Source: Tannerellaceae bacterium (GTDB lineage Bacteria > Bacteroidota > Bacteroidia > Bacteroidales > Tannerellaceae). Taken from it: a DNA stretch of 36,387 bases. Position 1 is the stretch's first letter, and each line of letters begins with the position of its first letter. Below are positions 26,179 to 35,932 of this stretch, one piece after another. The stretch covers positions 1-36,387 of the forward strand of contig JAJPZJ010000028.1 in NCBI GenBank assembly GCA_021204405.1, in the 5' to 3' direction. Below the pieces are notes generated by a model. It ran no database searches, was not told the DNA's origin, and saw nothing but the letters and a program-made list of their open reading frames with translations. Position numbers and translations under genes: made by a program.

Positions 26179-27036
26179 ATGAGTCATAATTTATTGAAAG
26201 GCAAGCGTGGTATTATATTCGGAGCACTGAATGATATGTCGATTGCCTGGAAAGTTGCAGAGAGAGCAGTCGAAGAGGGTGCTACGATCACTTTAAGTAA
26301 TACTCCTGTTGCCGTACGTATGGGAGAAGTAAGCGCATTAGGTGAAAAATTAAACGCTGAAATCCTTCCTGCCGATGCAACAAATGTAGAAGACCTGGAA
26401 ATGGTATTCTCCAAATCGGTTGAAATATTAGGCGGTAAAATAGATTTTGTATTACACTCTATCGGGATGAGTCCCAACGTACGTAAAAAAACGTACCTAC
26501 GATGATCTTGATTACAGTTTACTGGAAAAAACACTGGACATCTCGGCTATTTCCTTCCACAAATTATTGCAGGTAGCCAAAAAGCAGGATGCCATTGCCG
26601 AATATGGTTCTGTGGTGGCTCTTTCCTACGTAGCTGCCCAACGTACATTTTTCGGTTATAATGATATGGCAGATGCTAAAAGCCTGCTGGAATCTATTAC
26701 CCGTAGCTTCGGTTATATTTACGGCCGTGAAAAAATGTACGTATCAATACCATCTCCCAATCGCCCACTGTTACTACTGCCGGTAGTGGTGTGAAAGGGA
26801 TGGAAAACCTGTTAGACTTTTCCGACAAGATGAGTCCGTTAGGCAATGCAACTGCCGACGAATGTGCCGACTATTGCATCACCCTTTTCTCCGACCTTAC
26901 CCGGAAAGTTACAATGCAGAACCTCTTCCATGATGGCGGCTTCTCAAGTATGGGTATGAGCTTACGGGCTATGAACCAATACAGCAAGGGAATGGAAGAG
27001 TATACAGACGAAAACGGTAATATTATCTACGGATAA
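26179..27036 (+). CDS. fabI: Enoyl-ACP reductase FabI, with two compensating one-base frameshifts
   Basis: NAD(P)H-dependent enoyl-ACP reductase, last step of each fatty acid elongation cycle. Three consecutive pieces together give a full 285-residue FabI. The first (to about 26490) has GKRGIIFGALNDMSIAWKVAERAVEEGA and VLHSIGMSP. The middle has VVALSYVAAQRTFFGYNDMADAKSLLE with the catalytic Tyr and Lys (YN-x5-K spacing). The last has GVKGMENLLDFSDKM and ends in DENGNIIYG. Seven A at 26485-26491 should be six (restores VRKKRTYDDLDY); six A at 26730-26735 should be seven (restores GREKNVRINTISQSP). The first and last pieces are in the same frame. FabI is normally essential where no FabK/FabL/FabV exists, so sequence error is likelier than loss. 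Confidence 0.9.
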
Positions 27037-27093
27037 GAAAACAAATGCCATCCACTCCGATGTTATATTAAATCAGATAATAAATAAAAAACC

Positions 27094-27702
27094 ATGTTTC
27101 TGAAAATTTATCCTGAAAATCCGAATCTTCGGGAGATAGACAAAGTGGTCAGCGTACTACGTGATGGCGGACTGGTGATCTATCCCACAGATACGGTATA
27201 TGCCATCGGATGTGATGCATTAAATGTAAGAGCGGTCGAACGAATTTGCCAGATGAAAGGGATCAACCCCCAAAAAAGTAACCTGTCAATCATTTGTTCC
27301 AACCTCTCCAATGTCAGCGAATATGCTAAAGTAAATAATGCAGTCTTCAAGATGATGAAAAAGAATCTGCCGGGGCCGTTTACTTTTATATTACCTACCA
27401 GCAGCCAGCTTCCTAAAATCTACAAGAACAAGAAAGAGGTAGGCATACGCGTACCGGATAACACTATTATACATGAGATAGTAAAAGAGCTGGGAAACCC
27501 GGTTTTGTCTACCTCCATACACGACGACGACGAGATCATTGAATACACTACCGACCCGGAACTAATCTACGAAAAATATGAAAACAGCGTCGATATAGTT
27601 ATTGACGGAGGATATGGGGGGACTGAAGCATCTACTATTGTTGACTGCACCACCGAAGACTTTGAAATCGTCCGTCAGGGAAAAGGTATATTAAACTATT
27701 AA
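27094..27702 (+). CDS. L-threonylcarbamoyladenylate synthase (TsaC/YrdC/Sua5 family)
   Basis: Makes threonylcarbamoyl-AMP from threonine, bicarbonate and ATP, the first step to the t6A modification of ANN-decoding tRNAs. The 202 residues cover a YrdC domain: GGLVIYPTDTVYAIGCDALN near the N-terminus, ERICQMKGINPQKSNLSIIC in the basic nucleotide region, PGPFTFILPTSSQLP, and VGIRVPDN with NPVLSTSIH. It has no Sua5 C-terminal domain, so it is the TsaC-length form. It follows fabI by 57 bases and precedes the dGTPase gene by 10 bases on the same strand. Confidence 0.9.
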   Translation: MFLKIYPENPNLREIDKVVSVLRDGGLVIYPTDTVYAIGCDALNVRAVERICQMKGINPQKSNLSIICSNLSNVSEYAKVNNAVFKMMKKNLPGPFTFILPTSSQLPKIYKNKKEVGIRVPDNTIIHEIVKELGNPVLSTSIHDDDEIIEYTTDPELIYEKYENSVDIVIDGGYGGTEASTIVDCTTEDFEIVRQGKGILNY

Positions 27703-27712
27703 TCCAACGAGT

Positions 27713-29038
27713 ATGAACTGGAACCAGCTATTATCCGACAAACGTTTCGGAATGGAAAAATATCACGATCGTAAACACGACCGTACAGATTTTCAACGTG
27801 ATTATGACCGGCTGATCTTTTCTTCTCCATTCCGCCGTATGCAAAATAAAACCCAGGTATTTCCGTTACCCGGGAATATTTTCGTACATAACCGGCTTAC
27901 CCATAGCCTGGAAGTATCCTGTGTAGGCAGATCGTTAGGAAATAATATAGGGAAAAGTTTATTAAGAAAGCATGTGGATTATAATATAAACTTCCTTGAG
28001 ATTGGTTCCATTGTTTCTGCTGCCTGCCTGGCACACGATATGGGTAATCCTCCTTTCAGCCATTCCGGTGAACGGGCAATCTCCGGTTATTTTGCCTCCG
28101 GCAATGGAAAACTCCTGGAAAATAAAATAAAAGAAGAGGGCGGAAGATGGGAAGATTTCCTATATTTTGAAGGGAATGCGAACGCATTACGTTTGCTCAC
28201 TCACCAGTTTATAGGCAGACGCCGGGGCGGGTTCGCTTTAACCTATAGTACGTTAGCTTCTATTATCAAATACCCTCACTCTTCCCTGGCAGCAGGAAGT
28301 AAAGGTAAATTCGGATATTTTCAATCTGAAGAAGAGACTTATCATCTGATCACCAAAGAGCTGGGAATCAAAAAGACAAGTACCGATCCGGAAAAATTTG
28401 CCCGTTATCCTTTAGTACATCTTGTGGAAGCAGCCGATGATATATGCTATCAGGTAATGGACATTGAAGACGCCTGTAAACTACATATCCTAACCTGCCA
28501 GGAAGCTGTCGATCACCTGATCAATTTTTTTGACGGCGAACGGCGCGACCGTATCACCCAAGTCATGTCGATGGTTGATGATACCAACGAAAAACTGGCT
28601 TACCTGCGTTCTTCCATTATTGGTTTACTGGTAGAAGAATGTTCGCGGATCTTTATGGAAAATGAAGAAGCAATCCTGGAAGGCACTTTTGATGGCCCGC
28701 TGATTAAATATGTATGCGAGCAACCCAGAAAAGCTTATGAAGAATGTTCGAAAACAGCCTACCAGAAAATCTACCGGGCAAAAGAGGTATTGGATATCGA
28801 ATTGGCAGGTTTTCATATCTTCAGCCATCTGATTGATGCATTAACCGAAGCAGTGATGAATCCTGAAAAAGCATATAGCAAATTACTGTTACAAAGAATT
28901 CCTGCACAGTACGATACAAATAATCCGACTACCTATGGAAAAGTTCAATGCGTGCTTGATTATATCTCGGGAATGACCGATATATATGCACTGGACTTGT
29001 ATAGAAAAATTACCGGCATGAGCCTGCCGGCTGTATAA
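27713..29038 (+). CDS. dgt: Deoxyguanosinetriphosphate triphosphohydrolase (HD domain)
   Basis: Hydrolyses dGTP or other dNTPs to the nucleoside and triphosphate. The 441-residue protein has the HD-domain metal set: His64 in NRLTHSLEVS, His108-Asp109 in ACLAHDMGNPPFSHSGE and a later Asp in LVEAADDICYQVMDIEDA. The opening FSSPFRRMQNKTQVFPLPGN is typical of bacterial dGTPases. Length and motifs fit the dGTPase-like group without large insertions; exact nucleotide preference is uncertain. It is convergent with rsgA across 13 bases. Confidence 0.9.
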   Translation: MNWNQLLSDKRFGMEKYHDRKHDRTDFQRDYDRLIFSSPFRRMQNKTQVFPLPGNIFVHNRLTHSLEVSCVGRSLGNNIGKSLLRKHVDYNINFLEIGSIVSAACLAHDMGNPPFSHSGERAISGYFASGNGKLLENKIKEEGGRWEDFLYFEGNANALRLLTHQFIGRRRGGFALTYSTLASIIKYPHSSLAAGSKGKFGYFQSEEETYHLITKELGIKKTSTDPEKFARYPLVHLVEAADDICYQVMDIEDACKLHILTCQEAVDHLINFFDGERRDRITQVMSMVDDTNEKLAYLRSSIIGLLVEECSRIFMENEEAILEGTFDGPLIKYVCEQPRKAYEECSKTAYQKIYRAKEVLDIELAGFHIFSHLIDALTEAVMNPEKAYSKLLLQRIPAQYDTNNPTTYGKVQCVLDYISGMTDIYALDLYRKITGMSLPAV

Positions 29039-29051
29039 AAGGAGAGTTTTA

Positions 29052-29984
29052 TCAGTATTCTTCCCGGTATTTATTCTCTTCCCGATCCTGTAAAATACTC
29101 AGATAGCTTTTATAACGCGATTCGCTGATATAATGCTTATCAACAGCTTTCAGTACTGCGCATCCGGGTTCCTGGCGGTGAGTACAGTTATTAAACCTGC
29201 AATCTTCCGAAAATCTGAAAATTTCAGGAAAATAATGCGATACCTCAGCATCTTCCATTTCAATCGTACCAAAGCCTTTTATTCCCGGAGTATCAATAAT
29301 ATATCCACCTTCCGGCAATTCTATCATTTCCGAGAAAGTAGTCGTATGCATTCCTTTATTATGATATTCGGAGATATCACCGGTTCTCAGATTAACATCG
29401 GGGATCAGTTTATTGATAATGGTAGATTTCCCAACGCCGGAATGCCCCGATAATAAGGTAATCTTATCTTTTAATTCTGCCCGCAATTCATCCAGTCCCC
29501 GGCCGTCCCTGGCACATAGGGTCGAACAGGGATATCCAATAGTGGTATATAACTTTATAAGGACATCCAGATAAGCTTTGTCATCACCGTGATAGCGGTC
29601 TATTTTATTGAATATAAGTTTTACGGGCACCTGGTAAGCCTCAGCGGTAGCTAAAAAACGATCAATAAAAATAGTTGTTGTAATAGGATAATTAACGGTA
29701 ACGATCAACATAGCCTGATCCAGGTTAGCCGCAATAACATGGGATTGTTTGGATAGGTTGGAGGCCCGGCGAATAATATAGTTTTTCCGGTCTTCAATAT
29801 GGGTAATAAAAGCTGTACCTTCCTGGTTAATATCTATTGTTACCCGGTCGCCAACGGAAACAGGATTAGTACTCCGTATCTCTTTCAGACGGAAATTACC
29901 TTTTATCTTACTCTCAATATTACGGCCATCGACTGTACGAACCGTATACCAGCTACCGGTATTTTTTATAACTAACCCCTTCAT
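29052..29984 (-). CDS. rsgA: Ribosome small subunit-dependent GTPase RsgA
   Basis: Circularly permuted GTPase acting late in 30S subunit maturation. The 310 residues have an N-terminal OB-fold (about 1-70), then permuted G motifs: G4 NKID at 126-129, G1 GHSGVGKST at 180-188 and G3 DTPG at 231-234. The C-terminal zinc site is Cys262, Cys267, His269, Cys275 ([14 protein letters not shown]). It lies 64 bases downstream of frr on the same strand. Almost the whole spacer is a perfect inverted repeat that would fold just before the RsgA start codon, so its translation may be controlled or uncoupled from frr. Confidence 0.95.
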   Translation of the reverse strand: MKGLVIKNTGSWYTVRTVDGRNIESKIKGNFRLKEIRSTNPVSVGDRVTIDINQEGTAFITHIEDRKNYIIRRASNLSKQSHVIAANLDQAMLIVTVNYPITTTIFIDRFLATAEAYQVPVKLIFNKIDRYHGDDKAYLDVLIKLYTTIGYPCSTLCARDGRGLDELRAELKDKITLLSGHSGVGKSTIINKLIPDVNLRTGDISEYHNKGMHTTTFSEMIELPEGGYIIDTPGIKGFGTIEMEDAEVSHYFPEIFRFSEDCRFNNCTHRQEPGCAVLKAVDKHYISESRYKSYLSILQDREENKYREEY

Positions 29985-29992
29985 ATTCGCAT

Positions 29993-30047
29993 GTATAGTA
30001 ACATGTGGCTGTGTATTCTATTAAATTACAGCCACATGTTACTATAC
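29993..30047 (-). repeat. Perfect 20-bp inverted repeat in the frr-rsgA spacer
   Basis: Arms 29993-30012 and 30028-30047 are perfect reverse complements (GTATAGTAACATGTGGCTGT), with a 15-base loop. The hairpin starts one base after the frr stop and ends eight bases before the rsgA ATG. No T-run follows on the minus strand, so it is not a standard terminator. Confidence 0.92.
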
Positions 30048-30048
30048 T

Positions 30049-30609
30049 TTATACTGTCATTATTTCTTTTTCCTTAGCAGCATAAAGTTTATCAATCTTC
30101 CGGATAAATTTATCATGGATTTTTTGTACCTCGCCTTCCGCATCTTTTACCATATCTTCAGGAACTCCCTCCTTTACACTTTTCTTTAAACCATCAATGG
30201 CATTACGCCGTGCATTCCGTACGCTGATCTTAGCATTTTCTGCCTCCTGTTTGGATTGCTTTGCCAGGGCACGACGACGCTCTTCGGTTAACGGAGGAAT
30301 ACCCAACCGGATCACTTCACCATTATTCTCAGGCGTAATACCCACCTCAGAATTTATAAGTGCTTTTTCAATATCCTTAATTAAAGGTTTCTCCCAGGGA
30401 GTAATAATAATTGTTTTAGCATCCGGCGTATTGATAGAGGCCACATTACTTAAAGGAACCACGCTACCATAATACTCTACTTTAACTCCATCCAGGATTT
30501 TAAGATTAGCTTTACCTGCACGTATACGCGCCAATTGCTCGTCAAGATAATCAATTGCAAAAGACATTTTTTCCTCTGCGGCTTTTACGTATTGTTTTGT
30601 ATCTACCAT
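30049..30609 (-). CDS. frr: Ribosome recycling factor
   Basis: Splits the post-termination ribosome together with EF-G. The start is set at ATG 30609 ([15 protein letters not shown], 186 residues, normal length); an upstream in-frame ATG at 30660 would overlap the promoter box. Conserved segments: [66 protein letters not shown] and [13 protein letters not shown]. It is transcribed from its own strong promoter, with rsgA following downstream past a large hairpin. pyrH or tsf, frequent neighbours elsewhere, are not in view. Confidence 0.96.
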   Translation of the reverse strand: MVDTKQYVKAAEEKMSFAIDYLDEQLARIRAGKANLKILDGVKVEYYGSVVPLSNVASINTPDAKTIIITPWEKPLIKDIEKALINSEVGITPENNGEVIRLGIPPLTEERRRALAKQSKQEAENAKISVRNARRNAIDGLKKSVKEGVPEDMVKDAEGEVQKIHDKFIRKIDKLYAAKEKEIMTV

Positions 30610-30644
30610 AACTGATTTATATTTTTGTTTCCTTTTTAGATAAA

Positions 30645-30675
30645 CAAAAGTAGTAAACATTTCGGACTTACCAAA
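30645..30675 (-). promoter_or_regulatory. frr promoter
   Basis: On the minus strand: TTTG at 30675-30672 (-33), 19-base spacer, TACTTTTG at 30652-30645 (-7). This is the best full match to the Bacteroidota consensus in the window and supports the frr start at 30609. Confidence 0.72.
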
Positions 30676-30914
30676 CTGTTATATTATACCTATAAAAGGA
30701 ATGTTTTTTATCCTGCAAATTTTGTTACATCCTGATTTGCTATATTATCAGAAGCATGCTATGTAGATAGCTTATCCTAACAAAATTGATACTTCCCGAT
30801 GTATCAATTTTTATATTCCCAACAGCCAGCAAGACAAAACAAACCGTAAAAAAAGCCTGTATCATTTGTTTTAGCATCCGTAACATTTCTTTCAGACCTT
30901 TTTTCTTCCTGCTC
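30676..30914. other. Intergenic region between frr and susC
   Basis: About 240 bases between divergent promoters with no supported gene. It is A/T-rich and holds a 30-base hairpin (30782-30811), a short AGCATGCT palindrome near 30752 and no tRNA-like or known riboswitch-like fold that I can recognise. Confidence 0.6.
30782..30811. repeat. 11-bp inverted repeat in the frr-susC intergenic region
   Basis: AAAATTGATAC (30782-30792) and GTATCAATTTT (30801-30811) are perfect reverse complements around an 8-base loop TTCCCGAT. It could be a weak terminator or a protein-binding palindrome; the A/T-rich stem makes a strong terminator unlikely. Confidence 0.6.
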
Positions 30915-30922
30915 TACTTTTG
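30915..30922 (+). promoter_or_regulatory. Promoter -7 box of susC
   Basis: TACTTTTG, an exact TAnnTTTG match. A TTTC at 30890-30893 (21-base spacer) is the nearest -33 candidate and is imperfect, as expected for a promoter needing an activator. The leader to the susC ATG is about 50 bases. Confidence 0.55.
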
Positions 30923-30926
30923 CCAA

Positions 30927-30942
30927 TGTGAAAAAGATCACA
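30927..30942. promoter_or_regulatory. CRP-like palindrome TGTGA-N6-TCACA at the susC start site
   Basis: TGTGAAAAAGATCACA matches the classical Crp/Fnr half-sites exactly with a 6-base spacer. It begins five bases after the -7 box and so covers the predicted transcription start. A Crp-family regulator, or alternatively an RNA 5' hairpin, is plausible. Symmetry does not extend past the five-base half-sites. Confidence 0.45.
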
Positions 30943-30981
30943 CGAACAACCTTATTAACGTAATCTTTAAATTTAATACAC

Positions 30982-33900
30982 ATGAGGAAGAAGAAACTTA
31001 TTTTTAGTTTAGTAACCCTACTAATCTGTTTTATCCCGGCCTTGGCCCAGGATATTTCGATTAAAGGAACTGTTGTTTCTAAAACAGACGGGGAGCCGGT
31101 TATTGGGGCTTCCATTATACAAACCGGAACAACAAATGGTACTATTACCGATTTTGATGGTAATTTCATGCTCAACGTACCAGCCAATGCAGAACTAACC
31201 ATTTCTTATATTGGCTTTAGTACTTTAAAAGTAATCGCACAGCCAACCCTTTTTATTGAATTATCGGAAGATACTCAATTGATAGATGAAGTAGTAGTAA
31301 CAGGTTATTCTTCACAGAAGAAAGCCGACCTTACCAGTGCTGTTGCCGTTGTAAAAATGGATGAAATCAAAACACTTAACAACAGTAATGCCATTCAGTC
31401 CCTCCAGGGCCGGGTACCAGGTATACACATTACCAATACCGGACAGCCTGATGGAGATGTAGATGTAAAGATACGTGGTGTCTCAACTTTAGGTAACAGT
31501 AAGCCCCTTTATATTATTGATGGGATACCCAGTACCCGCTCAATGAACGAAATTGCTCCTTCGGATATTGAATCCATCCAGATATTGAAAGATGCTTCTG
31601 CCGCATCTATCTACGGTTTACGGGCAGCCAACGGTGTAATTATTATCACTACCAAAAAGGCAAAGGCTGGTGGTACAAATGTTGAATTCCGCTCTAACCT
31701 GACCGTCCAGCAATGGCAGCGCTCACTTTCTTTACTGGATACGCAACAATTAGGGATGGCAACCTGGTACGCAGCAATTAATGATGGCGATCTCAGCCAA
31801 CCGGGTAAAAATATTCCTATGGCAACTTTATATATGATTGGGGATATAATTCAGCAGGTCATGCTGTATTGAATGGCATCTCTACACCCGAATATCTGTA
31901 TGTAGGAGGTGACCCGGTTATGAGAACTGCCGATACCGACTGGATTAAAGAGATCAGCCGTGTCGGATTTACCCAGAATTATAATGCAACCGTAACTACA
32001 GGTACTGAAAAAGGCCGCGCCCTTTTCTCTATGGATTACTATGGCAACAACGGAACAGTAAAAGGAACCTACTTCAACCGCATTACTGCCCGCATTAACA
32101 GTGATTACAAATTATTCAACGACCGGGTAACCATCGGCGAAAACCTTTTCATATCCAAAACCCGCAGTTCTATCCTGGAAGCCGGGGAATTACAGGAAGG
32201 AGCCCGTAATATTCAGCCTTTAGTGCCGGTATATGCTATTGACGGTAGTTGGGGTGGTCCCAGTAATAATATGAGCGACCGCCAGAATCCGGTAAGACTT
32301 ATTGAAGACAATAAACAAAATCATCAGGACATCGTTCACCTTTTCGGTGATATCTTCGTAGATATAGAAATTCTTAAAAATCTGGTATTCCGTTCCAAAT
32401 TAGGACTCGACTATACGGGTTACTGGAAAAGAAATATGCAGAAATCATACTCCTCAGGATATTTATCGGATGCCACAGCTTATCTGGATACTGAAGCCAA
32501 TTATGGAGGTAACTGGATAGTAAGTAATACCCTTAACTACAAATTTGACCTGAGTAAACATAAGTTTGATGTATTAGCTGGACAGGAAATGTTAAAGTAT
32601 TCTCTGGAAAATATGTCGGCCGGACGAGATGGGTTCTTATTGGAAACAGCAGATTATATGTACCTGGATGCAGGAGAAAGCAATTTCCGCAACAGTGGAA
32701 GCGGAACTTCGTATGCCCTTTCCTCTTTCTTCGGAAAAGTCAATTATAATTATGCTGATAAATACCTTGTTTCATTTACTTTGCGACGCGACGGTTCTTC
32801 ACGTTTTGGTAAAAACAACTGCTGGGGTACTTTCCCTGCCTTCTCACTGGGATGGCGTATCAGTGAAGAATTCTTTTTCGAAAAATTAAAAGAAAATGCC
32901 ATTTCCGACCTTAAATTACGGTACAGATGGGGCAAAACAGGAAACCAGGAGATCGACAATTATGCTTCTTACGGATTATATCAGGCTGTATATTATACAG
33001 ACCCTACATGGGACCGCGATTATGGTACTGCTTACGATATTGCCGGTAATGGCCAGGGCGCTTTATCATCCGGATTTATCCGTACACAACGGGCGAATGA
33101 AAACCTGAAGTGGGAAGCAACTACCCGGCATAACGCAGGTATTGACTTTGGATTATTCAATCAGAAATTTATCGGTTCTTTTGATTATTTCCTCAAGAAA
33201 ACAAACGACATTCTGGTAAATCCACCTTACATCGCTACAATTGGCTACGGAGGCAGCCGCTTTGTAAACGGGGCAAGTATGGAAAACTACGGATTTGAAT
33301 TTATGCTATCCTACAACCAGCGTATCGGTGAAGTAGATTTTTCCGTAACCGGTAACATTGCAACTTACAGGAATAAAATCACAAAACTACCTGAAGATGT
33401 GATTAATTCTTATCCCGGTAACGGAAATGACCAGACTATTTTAGGCCGTCCGCTGAACTCCTTGTTCGGATATGTAACAGACGGTTTATTCCAGACACAG
33501 GCCGAAGTAGATGCACATGTTGACCAGCCGGGCAAAGGATTAGGGCGTATCCGGTATGCGAATCTTAACGGAGACGATAAAATCAGCGATGAAGACCGTA
33601 CCTGGTTAGGTGTAGAAGATCCTGATTTCCTATATGGGCTGAACTTAAGCGCCAGTTGGAAAAACTTCGATCTTTCTATGTTCTGGAATGGCCAGGTAGG
33701 TTCACTGGCTTATAATAACCTGAAAGGCTTTACCGACTTTTTCGGATTTTTTGGCGGACAAAACTATGGAACACGCGTATTGAAAGGATGGAGACCTGAT
33801 AATACGAATACTTCTGTTCCGGCAGTCTCTGCCAGTGATGTAAATAACGAACAACGGGTATCGGATTATTTTGTAGAAAACACCTCATTCCTTAAACTGG

Positions 33901-34109
33901 CTAATCTGGAAATCGGTTACAGAATCCCTTCCAGGTTGTTACAGGCAGCCCATATGCAACAAGCACGCATTTTCCTTTCAGGGCAGAACCTGTTGACAAT
34001 CAAAAAATCATGGGGAGACAATGCCTTTACAGGAGCCGATCCGGAAACACCCAACCTGGCTTATCCGGTAGCACGTTCTTTTACTTTCGGTGTGAATGTT
34101 TCATTTTAA
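30982..34109 (+). CDS. SusC-family TonB-linked outer membrane protein, one frameshift
   Basis: TonB-dependent importer that forms a lidded pore with SusD for glycans, here probably fructan oligosaccharides because a GH32 gene follows. Signal peptide about 1-22 (ends ALAQ); carboxypeptidase-regulatory-like domain about 24-95 (SIKGTVVSKTDGEPVIGASI); TonB box DEVVVTGYSS at 102-110; plug domain with LQGRVPGIHIT, VKIRGVSTLGNSKPLYIIDGIP and ILKDASAASIYGLRAANGVIIITT; then the barrel, ending RSFTFGVNVSF. The frame changes near 31807-31820, lacking one base: restoring it gives PYGNFIYDWGYNSAGHAVLNG. The missing base may be in the A-run 31807-31811 or the TT before TATGGC. Corrected length is about 1042 residues. 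Confidence 0.9.
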
Positions 34110-34164
34110 TCAAATCCTAATTAATTTCTCCAACTAAAAATATGGATATAAATTATTTTATCAT

Positions 34165-35889
34165 ATGAAAACCTATAAATATCTCACAATTATATTTTCC
34201 ATACTATTTGTATTGAATTCCTGTGATGCCTTCCTCGACAAAACACCTAAAGAACTGGCAGATAGCGACGACCTAAGCGGAGCAGAAGAAATTGAAAAAA
34301 TGGTTATTGCCGCCTACTCCGCTTTAGGCAATTACAACTATCAGGATGGGCTTCATTCTCCCTGGCCATATGGCGACCTGAGAAGCGGAGATGCTTATAA
34401 AGGAGGTGCCGGTGCCGGGGATGCCGGATACTTTAATACAATGGAAACATTTGTCTATATGACAGAAGATCTAGATTATCTGGATTACCGCTGGTATTCG
34501 GACTTTATTTCCATAGCCCGGGCAAATGATGCACTCAGAAGAATTGTAGCTATTTCCGAAGAAGAGTATAAGCTAAAAACCACTCGTGAGGCCGAAATGC
34601 GTTTCTTACGCGGACATTTTTATTTCGAACTGAAAATATTATTCAAACAACTACCCTTTGTAGACGAATATGAAGAACTGGAAGATTATATTAATATCTC
34701 AAATGATGTTTATTCGGACCAGGAACAATGGGACAATATCATTCAAGATTTCCGGTATGCCGCAGAAAACCTTCCGGCCAGACAAGACGAAGTAGGCCGT
34801 GCCAATGGTAATATGGCAAAAGCTTATCTGGCAAAAGCACTTTTATATTCAGCCTATGAGCAAAATGAAAAACATGAAGTAATCAATATCAACTAAACCA
34901 GACTTGAAGAGGTGGTAACACTTTGCAAAGAATTAGATAGTGAATATAGTCTGGCCACGGACTTTGCAGAAAATTTCCTTTGTGAAACAGAAAACGGGGT
35001 TGAATCGATTTTTGCTATCCAGCATTCACACAACGATGGAACACTTCGTGGCCGGCTCGACTGGGGGGCTATGCTTAACTTCCCGATGAACAGCGAATAT
35101 GGTTGTTGCGGATTTCACCAACCTTCACAGAATATGGTTAATGCCTTCCGTACAGATGAAGATGGTTTACCTTTGTTCGATACATTCAACGAAAAGAGCC
35201 TGCTGAATGCAGACGACCTGCTGGCGAACAATATCGACCCACGCCTGAACCATACAGTTGCTGTTCCCGGAGCTCCCTACAAATATGATCCTACTTTCAT
35301 TCCGGACTCTTCGTGGATACGCGACCCACAAACCTACGGATGTTTTATGTCGATGAAAGAAACCGTACTTCCCGATTGCCCCTGCTTTGCATTTGCCGCA
35401 CCATTTATATCAAGTTCTAAAAACCGCGACGTAATCCGCTACGCAGATGTCGTTCTCTGGCAGGCAGAAGCTCTGATCGAACTGGGCAGACAGGAAGAAG
35501 CTTTACCTCTCATTAATTCCATCCGCAAACGGGCAGCCGAAAGTACCGGAAGATTGGTAGATATTCAGGGAGATGCAACCGGACAATTTGTTATAGCCGA
35601 ATACCAGCCCGGCGTTAACAGCCCTGCATGGACACAAGACTTTGCCCGTAAGGCTTTACAATGGGAAAGACGCCTGGAATTTTCACAGGAAGGCGTACGC
35701 TTCTTCGACCTCGTACGTTGGGGAATTGCAGAAGAGGTGGTAAATGAATATTTCAAAGTAGAAAAATCACGTCGCGGCAGTTATATGAGTGAAGCTAAAT
35801 TCACTAAAAACCGTGATGAATATTTCCCGATTCCAAAAAATCAGATTAATTTCAGCAAGAAACTCTATAAGCAAAATTACGGTTGGTAA
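34165..35889 (+). CDS. SusD-family outer membrane lipoprotein with an in-frame stop
   Basis: Surface glycan-binding lipoprotein forming the lid of the SusC pore. Lipobox VLNSC puts the lipidated cysteine at residue 20. SusD-like TPR regions follow: RFLRGHFYFELKILFKQLPFVDEYEE, NGNMAKAYLAKALLYSAYEQ; then the C-terminal RagB/SusD part with VVLWQAEALIELGRQEEALPLINSIRKRA, KALQWERRLEFSQEGVRFFDLVRWG and the ending YFPIPKNQINFSKKLYKQNYGW. A TAA at 34894-34896 interrupts the frame between ININ and TRLEEVVTLCKELDSEYSL; both sides are in the same frame, so one substitution (AAA or CAA to TAA) explains it. Total about 574 codons. It starts 55 bases after susC. Confidence 0.88.
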
Positions 35890-35932
35890 AACAACCTTTT
35901 ACCAGGAAAAGAATTTTAAACACAATAATACC

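Noticed and set aside
30610..30660. Extended frr start at ATG 30660
   Set aside because: A near-perfect -33/-7 promoter at 30645-30675 overlaps it; MVDTKQ at 30609 gives the normal 186-residue length.
34894..34896. Stop-codon recoding (TAA read as an amino acid) in susD
   Set aside because: All other genes in the window end in ordinary stops, including TAA, so reassignment is not credible.
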